DNA of 64,000 nt. Source: Candidatus Rhodoferax odensensis. Lineage in GTDB: Bacteria; Pseudomonadota; Gammaproteobacteria; Burkholderiales; Burkholderiaceae_C. Below, piece by piece: positions 9,345 through 18,734 of the stretch; the first letter of the stretch is position 1; each line of letters starts with the position of its first letter. The stretch lies in the NCBI GenBank assembly GCA_016718405.1, contig JADKDJ010000004.1, positions 355,682 to 419,681 of the forward strand, written 5' to 3'. Made by a program: the position numbers and the translations under genes. The notes beneath the pieces were generated by a model, which was not told the DNA's origin, searched no databases, and worked only from the letters and a program-made list of their open reading frames with translations.

Positions 9345-10193
9345 CTACTTGAAGATCACTGTCTTGTGTCCGTTAAGGATGACCCGGTGTTCGCTGTGCC
9401 ACTTGACGGCACGGGCCAGCACTTGGCTCTCGGTGTCGCGCCCCATGGCGGTCAGGTCTTCGACCGTCTTGCTGTGCTCCACGCGCGTCACATCCTGCTC
9501 GATGATCGGTCCCTCGTCAAGATCTGCCGTTACATAGTGCGCGGTGGCGCCGATCAGCTTGACGCCTCGGTCGTGCGCCTGGTAGTAGGGTTTTGCGCCC
9601 TTGAAACTGGGCAGGAACGAGTGGTGGATATTGATCGCCCGCCCGGCCAGCTTCTGGCACAGATCGTTGCTCAGAATCTGCATGTAGCGCGCCAGCACCA
9701 CCAGTTCAGCGCCCTCGTTCTGGATGATCTCGTACTGTCGCGCTTCCACACGTTCTTTGGTATCGACTTGCACCGGCAGGTGGTGAAAGGGGACGTTGTA
9801 GCTGGCAGCGAGTTGATAGAAATCCTTGTGATTGGAAATGATGGCCCGGATGTCGATCGGCAGCAGGCCGCTCTTCCATCGAAACAGCAGGTCGTTGAGG
9901 CAATGCCCTTCCTTGCTCACCATCAGCACCGTGCGCACCGGCTGTGCCGTGGTGTGCAGGCTGAGCTTCATTTTGTGGGGCCCAGCGAAGAAGCCCAACT
10001 GGGCTTTCAGATCGGCATAGGTCAACTGGCGGCACGCAAACTGCACCCGCATGAAGAACAGGCCGGTGTCGTGGTCGTTGTACTGGGCAGCTTCTTCGAT
10101 GTTGCCACCGTGGTTCAGCAGGAAGCCCGATACGGCGTGCACCAGCCCTTTGCGATCCGGGCAGGAGAGAGTAAGGATGTAAGTTGAGCTCAT
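9345..10193 (-). CDS. purU: Formyltetrahydrofolate deformylase
   Basis: 282 residues. The N-terminal ACT domain (ILTLSCPDRKGLVHAVSGFL) is followed by a formyltransferase-fold catalytic domain with INIHHSFLPSFKGAKPYYQA and ATAHYVTADLDEGPII. These carry the His and Asp residues of the PurU/PurN superfamily. PurU hydrolyses 10-formyltetrahydrofolate to formate and tetrahydrofolate, supplying formate for purine synthesis and balancing one-carbon pools. The start at 10193 (MSSTYILTL) is chosen because the ACT domain begins there. Confidence 0.92.
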   Translation of the reverse strand: MSSTYILTLSCPDRKGLVHAVSGFLLNHGGNIEEAAQYNDHDTGLFFMRVQFACRQLTYADLKAQLGFFAGPHKMKLSLHTTAQPVRTVLMVSKEGHCLNDLLFRWKSGLLPIDIRAIISNHKDFYQLAASYNVPFHHLPVQVDTKERVEARQYEIIQNEGAELVVLARYMQILSNDLCQKLAGRAINIHHSFLPSFKGAKPYYQAHDRGVKLIGATAHYVTADLDEGPIIEQDVTRVEHSKTVEDLTAMGRDTESQVLARAVKWHSEHRVILNGHKTVIFK

Positions 10194-10286
10194 GGGCGGA
10201 TTGTCGCAGGACAATTCACCCAAATCTTCACTTCGGTCTCGCGATATGAAACGCGAGAGCGGGCTAAGGCAGGCCGACTCAGGCCG

Positions 10287-10598
10287 TCAATGCACCACCA
10301 CCGGGTTTTGCGCCAGCTCGGCATAGCCCTCGAGCGTGTCTTCAACTTCTTCCTGGGTGGGCGTTTTGATTTGCCAGGCCGAAATATGCTGTTGAAACAG
10401 CTCGGCCCAGGAGCCGTCGAGGTAGACCTCTTTGCCGGAGCGTTTGTCCACGATCTCAAAGCCGTGTCGCGCCAGTTGGGGAACCAGCAGTACCGCCTCG
10501 GTGGCCGCCTGGTCACCTTCGGGTTCAGACCCGATCACGACCGCGTTGGCGAGCATGTGGGTGACCGAAAATGACTCAGAGTCGTAAAGCGTGTGCAT
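10287..10598 (-). CDS. DUF3567 family protein
   Basis: 103 residues. Contains HGFEIVDKRSGKEVYLDGSWAELF and KTPTQEEVEDTLEGYAELAQ, which match the small conserved Burkholderiales family DUF3567 as I remember it. It is a soluble, acidic protein of unknown function. Its presence supports a betaproteobacterial origin. It lies 93 bp upstream of purU on the same strand. Confidence 0.82.
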   Translation of the reverse strand: MHTLYDSESFSVTHMLANAVVIGSEPEGDQAATEAVLLVPQLARHGFEIVDKRSGKEVYLDGSWAELFQQHISAWQIKTPTQEEVEDTLEGYAELAQNPVVVH

Positions 10599-10682
10599 GG
10601 CTGATTATCCCGTAATCCCTATTACCCCGCAGGTGGCCACGATTGGGTCGATTTCAAGTGGTCTGCGGACGACGGAACTGGG

Positions 10683-11771
10683 TCAATACAGGCCCTCGAT
10701 GGACTGCAGTTTTTGGTCCAGGTAGGCGCCATTGGGATCGGTCAGGCGAATGCGGGCCGGCAGGTAGCCATGACTGGGCGCCAGCCACAACTCGACTTTC
10801 TGGTCGTAAGGCTGACGCGGATTGCGTTGCAGCTTAAGGGTCCCGAGCTCGCCGATCGGCAAGGCCAGCGTTTCGGGACCCTCCACGGTGAGTAGCCACA
10901 GGCTGGCCTGGCGCGGCCCAACGACCTGAATCGTGATCGTGGTCCCGCGGCCAAACTTCTCAGGTTCGGCTGCCACCATCGCCGCCAGCTGCAGCGGCAG
11001 GCTAAGCTGGTCCTGAGCGGCGGTCAATAGCTCAGCTTCGGGGGTGTTGGCGCTGAAGGTGACTTTGCCCCCATCGCGATCAAAGTGGGCAGCCACTTCA
11101 TTGCGGGACCTGTCGGCAAAGCGGGTCGGCATCAGGCCGTCAGCACCGATGCTGCCCACACTGGTCTGGCTGCGCACCGTGACGAGCTTGCGAATCGTCA
11201 TGCTGGCCTGGTAGCTCTTGCTGTCGTGCTGCCACTCCAGTGCCGCACTGGCGGTGTAAGGGAATCGGTCGGCCTCAATCTCATAGCTCAGGCGCGCCGA
11301 TGCCGGAAAGTTGTAGAGGCGCGCCGACACGCCGTCTTCGCGGGGCGGCCGGGTGACCGCCTCCTGCTCTGCGGGTTCAGGCGACGCCGACTCGGGGGCA
11401 AGGGGTTCGGTGGGTGTTGGACCCAGCACCGACAACTCCGGGGGCGGCGCTGCCACGCTCGTGTCACCCAACGCCGCGGCGGTCGTGCTGGGTTGAGCAG
11501 GTTTGCGCGGCCGTGCGGGGGTGGCGCGTCGTTCGGGCCCTGCGGCGGCGCGGGGTGTTGGTGGGGCAAGCGAGGCCGGGCTTGGGCCGGGACGCACAAT
11601 GGTGCGGGTGCTCAGGGCACGCCCCATGGCCGGGGCCTTGCTGTCAAAGTGAAGCCTGGGCGCGCCAAGCAGCAGCAGGTGCGCCGCCAACACTGCGCCG
11701 GTCAACAGCAGCAGGCGCGCGAGCGACATGCCTGGGAGCGCTTGCAGGGAGTGAACTAGACTTTGCGACAT
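10683..11771 (-). CDS. DUF3108 domain-containing protein
   Basis: 362 residues. One N-terminal transmembrane segment (about residues 15-35, LARLLLLTGAVLAAHLLLLG) is followed by a Pro/Ala-rich linker to about residue 145. The periplasmic DUF3108 domain then begins (SARLSYEIEADRFPYTASAA) and runs to the end (GYLPARIRLTDPNGAYLDQKL). The family is found beside purine genes in Burkholderiales, and its role is unknown. A start at residue 15 (11729) is also possible. Confidence 0.8.
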   Translation of the reverse strand: MSQSLVHSLQALPGMSLARLLLLTGAVLAAHLLLLGAPRLHFDSKAPAMGRALSTRTIVRPGPSPASLAPPTPRAAAGPERRATPARPRKPAQPSTTAAALGDTSVAAPPPELSVLGPTPTEPLAPESASPEPAEQEAVTRPPREDGVSARLYNFPASARLSYEIEADRFPYTASAALEWQHDSKSYQASMTIRKLVTVRSQTSVGSIGADGLMPTRFADRSRNEVAAHFDRDGGKVTFSANTPEAELLTAAQDQLSLPLQLAAMVAAEPEKFGRGTTITIQVVGPRQASLWLLTVEGPETLALPIGELGTLKLQRNPRQPYDQKVELWLAPSHGYLPARIRLTDPNGAYLDQKLQSIEGLY

Positions 11772-11849
11772 GGGACGGACGAAATTAGTTTAACAATACG
11801 CCACCCAGCACGCGCCCTATGGGGCTTGCCCAGCCCGGACACACTGAAC

Positions 11850-12863
11850 ATGAAACTCGCTACTTACAAAGACGGCTCGCGTGATGGCCAACTGGTCGTG
11901 GTGTCACGCGATTTGACCAGCGCCCACTTTGCCACCGACATCGCCAACCATCTGCAGCAGGTGCTGGACGACTGGAACTTCCTGTCGCCGCAACTGCAGG
12001 ATGTGTACGAGACGCTCAACCACGGCAAGGCACGCCATGCCTTTACGTTCGATCCGCGTCAATGCATGGCGCCGCTGCCGCGCGCCTACCAGTGGGCTGA
12101 CGGATCGGCCTACCTGAATCATGTCGAGCTGGTGCGTCAGGCGCGCGGCGCCGAGGTGCCCAAGAGCTTCTACACCGATCCCCTGATGTACCAGGGCGGG
12201 AGCGACGATTTTCTTGGCCCCTGCGATCCCGTGGTGTGCCCCAACGAGGCCTTTGGCATCGACTTTGAGGCCGAGGTGGCCGCCATCACCGGCGACGTGC
12301 GCATGGGCGCTACTGCGGCGCAGGCGCTTGAAGGTGTGCGCCTGTTGCTGCTGGTCAATGATGTCAGCCTGCGTAACTTGATTCCCGACGAGCTGGCCAA
12401 GGGCTTTGGCTTCCTGCAGAGCAAACCTGCCACAGCTTTCAGCCCGGTCGCCGTGACGCCGGACGAACTAGGTGAGGCCTGGCAGGGTGGTCGTGTGCAC
12501 CTGACGCTGCAGTCGGCCTGGAATGGCCGCAAGGTGGGTATGTGCGAGGCCGGGCCGGAGATGACTTTTCATTTCGGCCAGTTGATCGCGCACATCTGCA
12601 AGACCCGCAACGTACGCGCCGGCTCCATCGTTGGGTCGGGCACCGTTAGCAACAAGGGTGTCGAGGTCAAAGGCAAGACCGAATGGCCCAAGGGCTACAG
12701 CTGTATTGCTGAAAAGCGCGCAATAGAGACGATTCAGGACGGCAGCCCGAGCACCGAATTCATGAAGTTTGGCGACACCATCCGCATTGAAATGAAGGGC
12801 CTCGATGGAGTCAGCGTGTTTGGCGCGATCGATCAGGAAGTCGTAGCGCCGGGTCGGCCCTAG
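11850..12863 (+). CDS. Fumarylacetoacetate hydrolase family protein
   Basis: 337 residues from ATG 11850 (MKLATYKDGSRDGQL). It has the FAH-family core: YQGGSDDFLGPCDPV, DFEAEVAAITGDV with metal-binding acidic residues, RAGSIVGSGTVSNKG and YSCIAEKRAIETI. Predicted to cleave a carbon-carbon bond in a beta-diketo acid during aromatic or amino-acid catabolism. The best fit is the full-length fumarylacetoacetase-like branch common in Burkholderiales. The substrate is not shown by context. The open frame upstream to 11763 overlaps the divergent DUF3108 gene and is not used. Confidence 0.87.
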   Translation: MKLATYKDGSRDGQLVVVSRDLTSAHFATDIANHLQQVLDDWNFLSPQLQDVYETLNHGKARHAFTFDPRQCMAPLPRAYQWADGSAYLNHVELVRQARGAEVPKSFYTDPLMYQGGSDDFLGPCDPVVCPNEAFGIDFEAEVAAITGDVRMGATAAQALEGVRLLLLVNDVSLRNLIPDELAKGFGFLQSKPATAFSPVAVTPDELGEAWQGGRVHLTLQSAWNGRKVGMCEAGPEMTFHFGQLIAHICKTRNVRAGSIVGSGTVSNKGVEVKGKTEWPKGYSCIAEKRAIETIQDGSPSTEFMKFGDTIRIEMKGLDGVSVFGAIDQEVVAPGRP

Positions 12864-12909
12864 CGGGGAGTGTCGTCATCGCGCGGCCGCAGGCCGTGGC
12901 AATCCACCC

Positions 12910-13512
12910 TCACGGGCTGGCGAGTTGCGTGGCAAAGGTCTTGATGCCGCGCAACATCATCTCGATCGAGACGGCTACCAGCACCAGGCCCATCAGGCGC
13001 TCCAGCGCCATCACGAAGCGCTCGCCAGCGATGCGCTGAATGCGCTCGGCCAGCACCAGCACCACAGCGCTGACGGCCATGGTGACGCACAGCGCGGCAA
13101 TCCACTCCATGCGCCGCTCGGGCGCTTGTGACACCAGCAGCAAGACCGTGGCCAGCGCCGAGGGACCGGCAATCGCGGGAATCGCCAGCGGCACGATCAG
13201 CGGCTCGCCAACTTGCTCCGGCGCCTGCGCATCAGAAGGTGGAAAGATCATGCGCAAGGCGATCAGGAACAGTATCACACCACCGGCGATCTGCAAGGAG
13301 AGCTCGCTCAGGTTCATCACCCGCAGAAAGCTCTCGCCGACAAACATGAAGGTCAGCAGCAGGGCAAAGGCAATCAGCACCTCGCGCAATATCACCCATG
13401 GCCGACGCTCGGGCGCGGTGTGGCGCAATGCGTTGGCAAAGATGGGAATGTTGCCGATCGGGTCGGTGATCAGGATCAGCAAGATCGTGGCGGAGGCGAA
13501 GGTGTAGTTCAT
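12910..13512 (-). CDS. MarC family integral membrane protein
   Basis: 200 residues with about six hydrophobic segments, starting MNYTFASATILLILITDPIG. It contains DPIGNIPIFANAL and the PLAIPAIAGPSALATVLLL segment that define the MarC/YchE family. These inner-membrane proteins were once linked to multiple antibiotic resistance, but their function is not established. The start at 13512 matches family N-termini better than 13539. Confidence 0.88.
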   Translation of the reverse strand: MNYTFASATILLILITDPIGNIPIFANALRHTAPERRPWVILREVLIAFALLLTFMFVGESFLRVMNLSELSLQIAGGVILFLIALRMIFPPSDAQAPEQVGEPLIVPLAIPAIAGPSALATVLLLVSQAPERRMEWIAALCVTMAVSAVVLVLAERIQRIAGERFVMALERLMGLVLVAVSIEMMLRGIKTFATQLASP

Positions 13513-13629
13513 CAGTTGGATGAGGACAGGCCGGCGCAACGCGCCAGTCTGCCCCGCTAAGTTCTAGGCGCCAGAATAGCAGGCGTTGCCGCCCTGGCGC
13601 CGATCCGATGCAACCTGGCCTGGTGGGCT

Positions 13630-14007
13630 TCAGTTCACGGCGCCGCCGTGGTTGCGCTCGAACTCGGTCTGGCAGGCGATGCAGCGTGGCGCCTCGGGGG
13701 CCGCGTGCAGGCGGGCATCGGGGATCTGCACCCCGCAATCGGTGCACTGGCCAAAGGTGCCGGCTTCGATCCGGCTCAGTGCGGCATTGATGGCGGCCAG
13801 CTCGGCGGACTCGTGTTCGTCCAGGGCAAACTCAAGCTCACGCGCCGTGTTCACCTGGGCGCGTGAGTCCTGGGTTTCGCTGAAGTGCTCGGCCGAAGCC
13901 TCGGCCCGACCGACTTGCCCGCCTCGCAGCGCGCTGAGCTGCTCCACCACGGCAGCGCGTTGGGTCAGCAGTTGTTGTTTGAAGGAGGCATTCGGGACGT
14001 TGGTCAT
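13630..14007 (-). CDS. DksA/TraR-type C4 zinc-finger protein
   Basis: 125 residues. An N-terminal coiled-coil-forming helix pair is followed by a C-terminal zinc finger: CTDC near residue 92 and CIAC near 112 (TFGQCTDCGVQIPDARL). This is the DksA/TraR family, which binds RNA polymerase through its secondary channel and modulates transcription, sometimes with ppGpp. It is shorter than canonical DksA, so it is a paralogue rather than the main copy. Confidence 0.85.
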   Translation of the reverse strand: MTNVPNASFKQQLLTQRAAVVEQLSALRGGQVGRAEASAEHFSETQDSRAQVNTARELEFALDEHESAELAAINAALSRIEAGTFGQCTDCGVQIPDARLHAAPEAPRCIACQTEFERNHGGAVN

Positions 14008-14110
14008 GGTCTACCTTGGTGGAATGGAATGCCCCATGATGCGCCGGGTAAACCCCAGTGTGTTTGATCGAGGTCAAGCCGGGTGTGGCCTTGTCCGCCA
14101 TAATCCGCGC

Positions 14111-14467
14111 ATGCATTTTTTACGCAACGCCCGCCAGCTAGCACGATTCGTGTTGGTTTGGTTTGTGTTGTCGATTGGCGCGGCGGTGGCGTCGCCGGTC
14201 ATCAAGCCGCAGCCCATGGAGTTGATCTGCACGGGCTCTGGCGCGATGAAAGTGCTGGTGCAGACCGACGAAGGTCTTCAGGAGCTGGTTACCGTTTCGA
14301 TGGACTGCCCCCTGTGCGTTGCGGTTGGTGCGCCGCCTCCTACACTGAGCTTTACTGTCGCACCCTTGTTCCCCCTGGGCTATCTCGCGCAGGGCATTCC
14401 CGCCGCGCGACTGGCATCACTCACCGCCGTGCCGCCACCGGCGCGCGGGCCGCCGCTTCACTCCTGA
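14111..14467 (+). CDS. DUF2946-like exported protein, possibly copper-associated
   Basis: 118 residues starting MHFLRNARQLARF. An N-terminal signal/anchor segment (FVLVWFVLSIGAAVASPVI) is followed by a short domain with CTGSGAMKVLV and MDCPLCVAVGAPPP. The paired cysteines around GSG and DCPLC are the hallmark I associate with DUF2946 proteins, which often sit beside TonB receptors and copper genes. It is the first gene of a five-gene plus-strand run ending with a PCu(A)C chaperone. Exact role unknown. Confidence 0.68.
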   Translation: MHFLRNARQLARFVLVWFVLSIGAAVASPVIKPQPMELICTGSGAMKVLVQTDEGLQELVTVSMDCPLCVAVGAPPPTLSFTVAPLFPLGYLAQGIPAARLASLTAVPPPARGPPLHS

Positions 14468-14541
14468 ACCCCTGATCCGTCTGCAGCTGTCTGCGCGTGC
14501 ATCGCAGCAGTTGCCCGTTCTCATGTGTTTCTGGAGTAGTC

Positions 14542-16857
14542 ATGCGACTCAATCGCCTCGTCACGGCCCTGTCCTGGGCCCTTCCCATTCTTTCAGCGAA
14601 CTTGTCGCAACCGGCCCTGGCTCAAGGCGTGGCTACCGACGCCCAACTCAAGGCGGTGGTCGTCACCGGTTCGGGCATGCGCTCGCCGCTCGACCCCAAC
14701 TTGCCCAACAGCACCGCCAGCCGCACCGCCGAGCAGTTGCAAGAGCAAAATCTGTTCAACCCGGAAGATGCGCTGGAGCACCTGCCCAGCCTGACAGTGC
14801 GCAAGCGCTTTTTTGGTGACCGCAATGCCAACCTGGCCGGGCGCAGCTACGGCACGCTACAACCGGGGCGATCCCTGGTGTACCTGGATGGCTACCTGAT
14901 TTCCAACTTTTTGGGGCGCTTTGATGCACCACGCTGGAACATGGTCAACAACGAGGCGATCGAGCGCGTCGATGCGCTTTTCGGCCCGTTTTCCGCCATC
15001 TATCCCGGTAACTCGATTGGTACCACGGTGGTCATCAGCGAGCGCAAGCCCAAGGGTGTTGAAGCGTCGGCCAGCATCAAGTTCAATCGTCAGTCCTTCG
15101 ATGAGTACGCAAATAGCGACACCTATCTCAGCAGCATGACTTCGGCGCGCGTGGCGTCGCGCCTGACCAATGGCATTTGGTACGCCGTGGCGGTGCAGCA
15201 TCAGGACAGTGAAGGGCATCCACAGGGCTTTGCGAACGTTGTGCAGAGCAGTGGCGCCTACCCGACGGTTACCGGCGCCACCACGCTGGTCACCGGTGTG
15301 CGCTATGACGTCAATTCAATGGGGCAATCGCGCGCCTTGTTCGGATCGACCTCGACCGACCATACGGTACAAGACACGCTCAACCTGCGCCTGGGTTATG
15401 ACATCTCGGCCACGTCCGAGATCGAGGGCCGGGCGGCGCTGTGGCGCAATGACAGCACCGTGACCAACCAGACCTGGCTGCGTGACACAGGCGGCAATCC
15501 GGTGTGGGGCGGCAAGGTCAGCGATGGCCTCAACACATTCAACATCGCGACCAACTTCTTTGCCCCCAGCAAAGTTGACGAAAACCACCGTCAACTGGGA
15601 CTGACCTGGAAGACCAAGCACGCGACCGGCTGGAACGCTTCGGTGGTGGCGACCGATTACAAGATCATCTCCGACCCAAATCGCGCTGCCGCCAATCCCA
15701 CGCCCGTGGCCGACTTGGGTGGCGTTGGCACCGTGACGCGGCGCGACGGCACCGGCTGGAATACCTTTGAGCTGCAGGCCGCCTACACACCCGTTGCGGG
15801 GGATTGGGGCGGCGGCAAACATGCCCTGTTGATGGGGCTGCACCGCAACCAATACACCTTGTCCAACGTGGTCAACAACGCCAGCGATTGGCGCAATGCT
15901 GAGACGACGCTGAATCAGAACTACCAGGGCAAGACGGCCATCACCGCCGTCTATGCGCAGGACGCGTGGCGCCTGCACCCGGCATTGACGCTGACCGGCG
16001 GATTGCGTTATGAGCAGTTCCGCGCGTTCGATGGCGCTCAATACTTCGCCGGCACGCCGCAGGTGCAGTCGGCTTACCCCGAGCGCACGCTGCATGCCTC
16101 CAGCCCCAAGCTGTCATTGGCCTGGGTTGCGATGGATGACCTTGTGCTCAAGGCCAGCGCTGGCAAGGGTGTGCGCTTTCCCAATGTAGACGAGTTGTTC
16201 AATGGCACCAAGACCGGCACCGGCATCACCTTCAGCGACCCCAACCTGAAGCCCGAGGTGTCCGCCGCTCTGGAGCTGTCCGCCGAAAAGACCTGGGACC
16301 AACACAGTCTGCGCATGAGTTACTTCCGCGACGATTCCACCGACACCATCCTGCGCCAGACCGATAGCACCGTGACGCCCAGCGTCAGCCGCGTCAGCAA
16401 TGTCGACCGGGTGCTGACCGATGGCATCGAGGCCGTCTGGCAGGCCAGCAACCTGGGCCTCACGGGGCTCGACCTGGAGGCCAATGCCACTTATGCCCAC
16501 GCGGTCGTGAAAGAAAACACCCGTAATCCAGCTACCGTTGGCAAGCAGTGGCTGCGCATTCCCCGCACCCGCGCGTCCTTGCAGGCAAGCTACCGTGGCA
16601 TTGAAAACTGGCTTCTGGCCGCTGCCTGGCGCTACCAGAGTGCCTCGTATTCCAACGAACTCAACCTCGATACCAACCACAACGTGTACGGCGGCATGTC
16701 CAAGGTCAACAAGCTGGACCTACGCGCCTCTTGGCGTTTTGCCAAGGGCTGGGACTGGGCCTTTGGCGTCGACAATCTGATGAACAATCCCTCCTGGCAA
16801 CACCACACCTTGCCACAGCGCAGCCTGCACACATCGCTGTCGTATAGCCTGAAGTGA
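14542..16857 (+). CDS. TonB-dependent outer-membrane receptor
   Basis: 771 residues. A signal peptide (MRLNRLVTALSWALPILSANLSQPALA) is followed by a TonB-box-like stretch (LKAVVVTGSG). The plug domain has QNLFNPEDALEHLPSLTVRKRF and VYLDGYLISNFLGRFD, and the remainder is a 22-stranded-type barrel with ASAGKGVRFPNVDELFNG. It imports a substrate across the outer membrane using TonB energy. With PCu(A)C and DUF2946 genes next door, copper or a copper chelate is a reasonable guess. The protein ends SYSLK rather than in the usual terminal aromatic residue. The start at 14542 is chosen from the signal peptide. Confidence 0.9.
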   Translation: MRLNRLVTALSWALPILSANLSQPALAQGVATDAQLKAVVVTGSGMRSPLDPNLPNSTASRTAEQLQEQNLFNPEDALEHLPSLTVRKRFFGDRNANLAGRSYGTLQPGRSLVYLDGYLISNFLGRFDAPRWNMVNNEAIERVDALFGPFSAIYPGNSIGTTVVISERKPKGVEASASIKFNRQSFDEYANSDTYLSSMTSARVASRLTNGIWYAVAVQHQDSEGHPQGFANVVQSSGAYPTVTGATTLVTGVRYDVNSMGQSRALFGSTSTDHTVQDTLNLRLGYDISATSEIEGRAALWRNDSTVTNQTWLRDTGGNPVWGGKVSDGLNTFNIATNFFAPSKVDENHRQLGLTWKTKHATGWNASVVATDYKIISDPNRAAANPTPVADLGGVGTVTRRDGTGWNTFELQAAYTPVAGDWGGGKHALLMGLHRNQYTLSNVVNNASDWRNAETTLNQNYQGKTAITAVYAQDAWRLHPALTLTGGLRYEQFRAFDGAQYFAGTPQVQSAYPERTLHASSPKLSLAWVAMDDLVLKASAGKGVRFPNVDELFNGTKTGTGITFSDPNLKPEVSAALELSAEKTWDQHSLRMSYFRDDSTDTILRQTDSTVTPSVSRVSNVDRVLTDGIEAVWQASNLGLTGLDLEANATYAHAVVKENTRNPATVGKQWLRIPRTRASLQASYRGIENWLLAAAWRYQSASYSNELNLDTNHNVYGGMSKVNKLDLRASWRFAKGWDWAFGVDNLMNNPSWQHHTLPQRSLHTSLSYSLK

Positions 16858-16864
16858 GCAGCTC

Positions 16865-18163
16865 ATGATGAACCGCCTGCATCCATGTCGCTTCTTGTGC
16901 CTGGTCGCACTTTTGTCAAGTATGGTGGGCGCGCCGCTGAAAGCACAGCAAGATCATGGCCAGCATCAGCCAGCCCCCAAAGGCGTGGTGGCCAGCGCAC
17001 CGGTTGCAGCGACGAGCAAGCCCGCGGCGCGCAAACCGCGGCCCCAGTTGGGCATCAGCGCCGCGTTCGCGCCCGATGGCGCCCTGTGGGTAGTGGGGGT
17101 GGCGCCTCAGGGGCAGCTGTTTGTGCAAACCGCCCCACCATTCGCACCAGGCGAGGGGCCGACTTGGCTGGCGCCTCGATTGCTTGACACCGGGGGTGAT
17201 CCGATCTCGGCAGACGGCGAGAACCATCCCAAGCTGGTATTCGGACCCTCTGGCACCGTGCTGGTCGCATACACCCAACCACTGGCCAGACCCAACAGCG
17301 GCTTTGTGCGCATGTTGCGCTCGCTCGACGCTGGCAAGACCTTCTCGCCGCCCTTCACGGTGCATGCCGACCGCCAGGAAATCACCCACCGCTTCGAGTC
17401 CATTGGGTTTGACGCGAAGGGTGCGCTGCACACCATCTGGATCGACAAGCGCGACCTGGAAGCCGCGCCCAAGGTCGGCAACAAATCGAGTTACCGAGGT
17501 GCTGCCATCTACCGCAATGTGTCGGTAGATGAGGGAGTCAGTTTCGGGCCCGACATCAAAGTGGCGGACCACTCCTGTGAGTGTTGCCGCATCGCGCTTG
17601 GGCTAGGCGCCGACGGTGTGCAGCGCGCCATGTGGCGCCATGTGTTCGAGCCCAACGTGCGTGACCATGCCTTCGCCGCGCTCACGAGCGCCGTCGCGCC
17701 GGCAGCGTCCTCCATTGTGCGCGCCACCTATGACGAATGGCGGGTTGATGGCTGCCCGCACCACGGCCCCAGCCTGGCTGCCACGGGCGATGGCTTTCAT
17801 GCTGTGTGGTTCGGGATTCGCGAGCAGGGCGCCGCCAAGGTGAGTGGCGTGCGTTATGGGCGCCTGCATTCCGACGGCAACCCGGTGGAGGGCACCGTGC
17901 AGCTTCTGCCCGATGATCGCGCCGAGCACGCCAGCGTGGCGGCGCACGGTAGCCGCGTGGCGGTGGTGTGGCGCAGCGTCGATGGCATGACCAGCACGCT
18001 CAAGGCCTGGCTGTCGCTTGACGGCGGCAAGACCTTCCGCGCCAGCACACTCGGCCAGGCCAGCGGCGACAACGACTTTCCCCGCCTGGTGCAGCAGGGC
18101 CCACGCATGGCGGTGGTGTGGCGTCAGGCCAAGGAGGTACAGGTTTATGAACTCGCTTTCTGA
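16865..18163 (+). CDS. Sialidase-fold (BNR-repeat) exported protein
   Basis: 432 residues starting 8 bp after the receptor stop. A signal peptide (LCLVALLSSMVGAPLKAQ) leads into a His-rich linker (QDHGQHQP) and then a beta-propeller with Asp-box-like turns (SLDAGKTF, SLDGGKTF, SVDEGVSF). A cysteine-rich motif CECCRIALG near residue 241 is unusual for a sialidase and could bind metal. Real sialidase activity is doubtful, and a periplasmic binding or metal-handling role fits the neighbours better. The next gene overlaps its end by 17 bp. Confidence 0.8.
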   Translation: MMNRLHPCRFLCLVALLSSMVGAPLKAQQDHGQHQPAPKGVVASAPVAATSKPAARKPRPQLGISAAFAPDGALWVVGVAPQGQLFVQTAPPFAPGEGPTWLAPRLLDTGGDPISADGENHPKLVFGPSGTVLVAYTQPLARPNSGFVRMLRSLDAGKTFSPPFTVHADRQEITHRFESIGFDAKGALHTIWIDKRDLEAAPKVGNKSSYRGAAIYRNVSVDEGVSFGPDIKVADHSCECCRIALGLGADGVQRAMWRHVFEPNVRDHAFAALTSAVAPAASSIVRATYDEWRVDGCPHHGPSLAATGDGFHAVWFGIREQGAAKVSGVRYGRLHSDGNPVEGTVQLLPDDRAEHASVAAHGSRVAVVWRSVDGMTSTLKAWLSLDGGKTFRASTLGQASGDNDFPRLVQQGPRMAVVWRQAKEVQVYELAF

Positions 18164-18686
18164 ACACTCCCTGATCGCGGCCAATGCACCACGCTGGCCA
18201 CGGCGCAGGCTGCTCGGCGCGGCTGCCATGGTGCCCCTGGTCTCATGGGCCAATCCGCATGCGAAGCATGGCCAAGCTAGCCCGTTTGCTGCAAATTCAG
18301 TAGCAGATTTCGATGAAACAACATGGGCCAGACTGCAGCAGACCGGCCCGCGCCCGGCTGCCTATGTGTTCACTACCACCTATTGCTCGACCTGCCCGGA
18401 TGCCTTTGACAAGTTGCAGGCCTTCATCAAGGCTTCGCGCCAGAAGGTGGAGTTGGCGGCGGTCGTGATGGACGTGCCCGCCGAGCGCGTGCTCGCCCAT
18501 GCGCACCACTACGCCGGTGCCACCAAGTTCTTTGCCTTTGACGGTTTTGCTCCGGCGATCCGCCAGAGCGTGGACCCCAAGTGGCCCAACGTCACGCCCT
18601 ACATCGTGCTGCTGAGTCGCGCTGGCGCGGTCCAGCGCTGCATTGGCCCGCCCGAGCCAGCCATGCTCAAGAAATGGCTGGCATGA
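18147..18686 (+). CDS. Thioredoxin-fold (SCO/redoxin-like) exported protein
   Basis: 179 residues. The N-terminus has a twin-arginine-like pattern (PRWPRRRLLGAAAMVPLV), suggesting export. The thioredoxin-fold core has the redox motif CSTC in TTYCSTCPDAFDKL. SCO-type proteins with a similar CxxxC/CxxC site help load copper into cytochrome oxidase. Here the motif is CxxC and no conserved distal His is obvious, so a general thiol role is possible. It overlaps the preceding gene by 17 bp, implying translational coupling. Confidence 0.72.
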   Translation: MNSLSEHSLIAANAPRWPRRRLLGAAAMVPLVSWANPHAKHGQASPFAANSVADFDETTWARLQQTGPRPAAYVFTTTYCSTCPDAFDKLQAFIKASRQKVELAAVVMDVPAERVLAHAHHYAGATKFFAFDGFAPAIRQSVDPKWPNVTPYIVLLSRAGAVQRCIGPPEPAMLKKWLA

Positions 18687-18734
18687 TGTCGCGCTGATTG
18701 AAATGTTTGTTCTGTTAACCCCTTGGAGACTGTT

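Noticed and set aside
8799..10187. A 462-codon plus-strand frame over purU and its neighbour
   Set aside because: Opposite to well-supported purU and showing no domain pattern.
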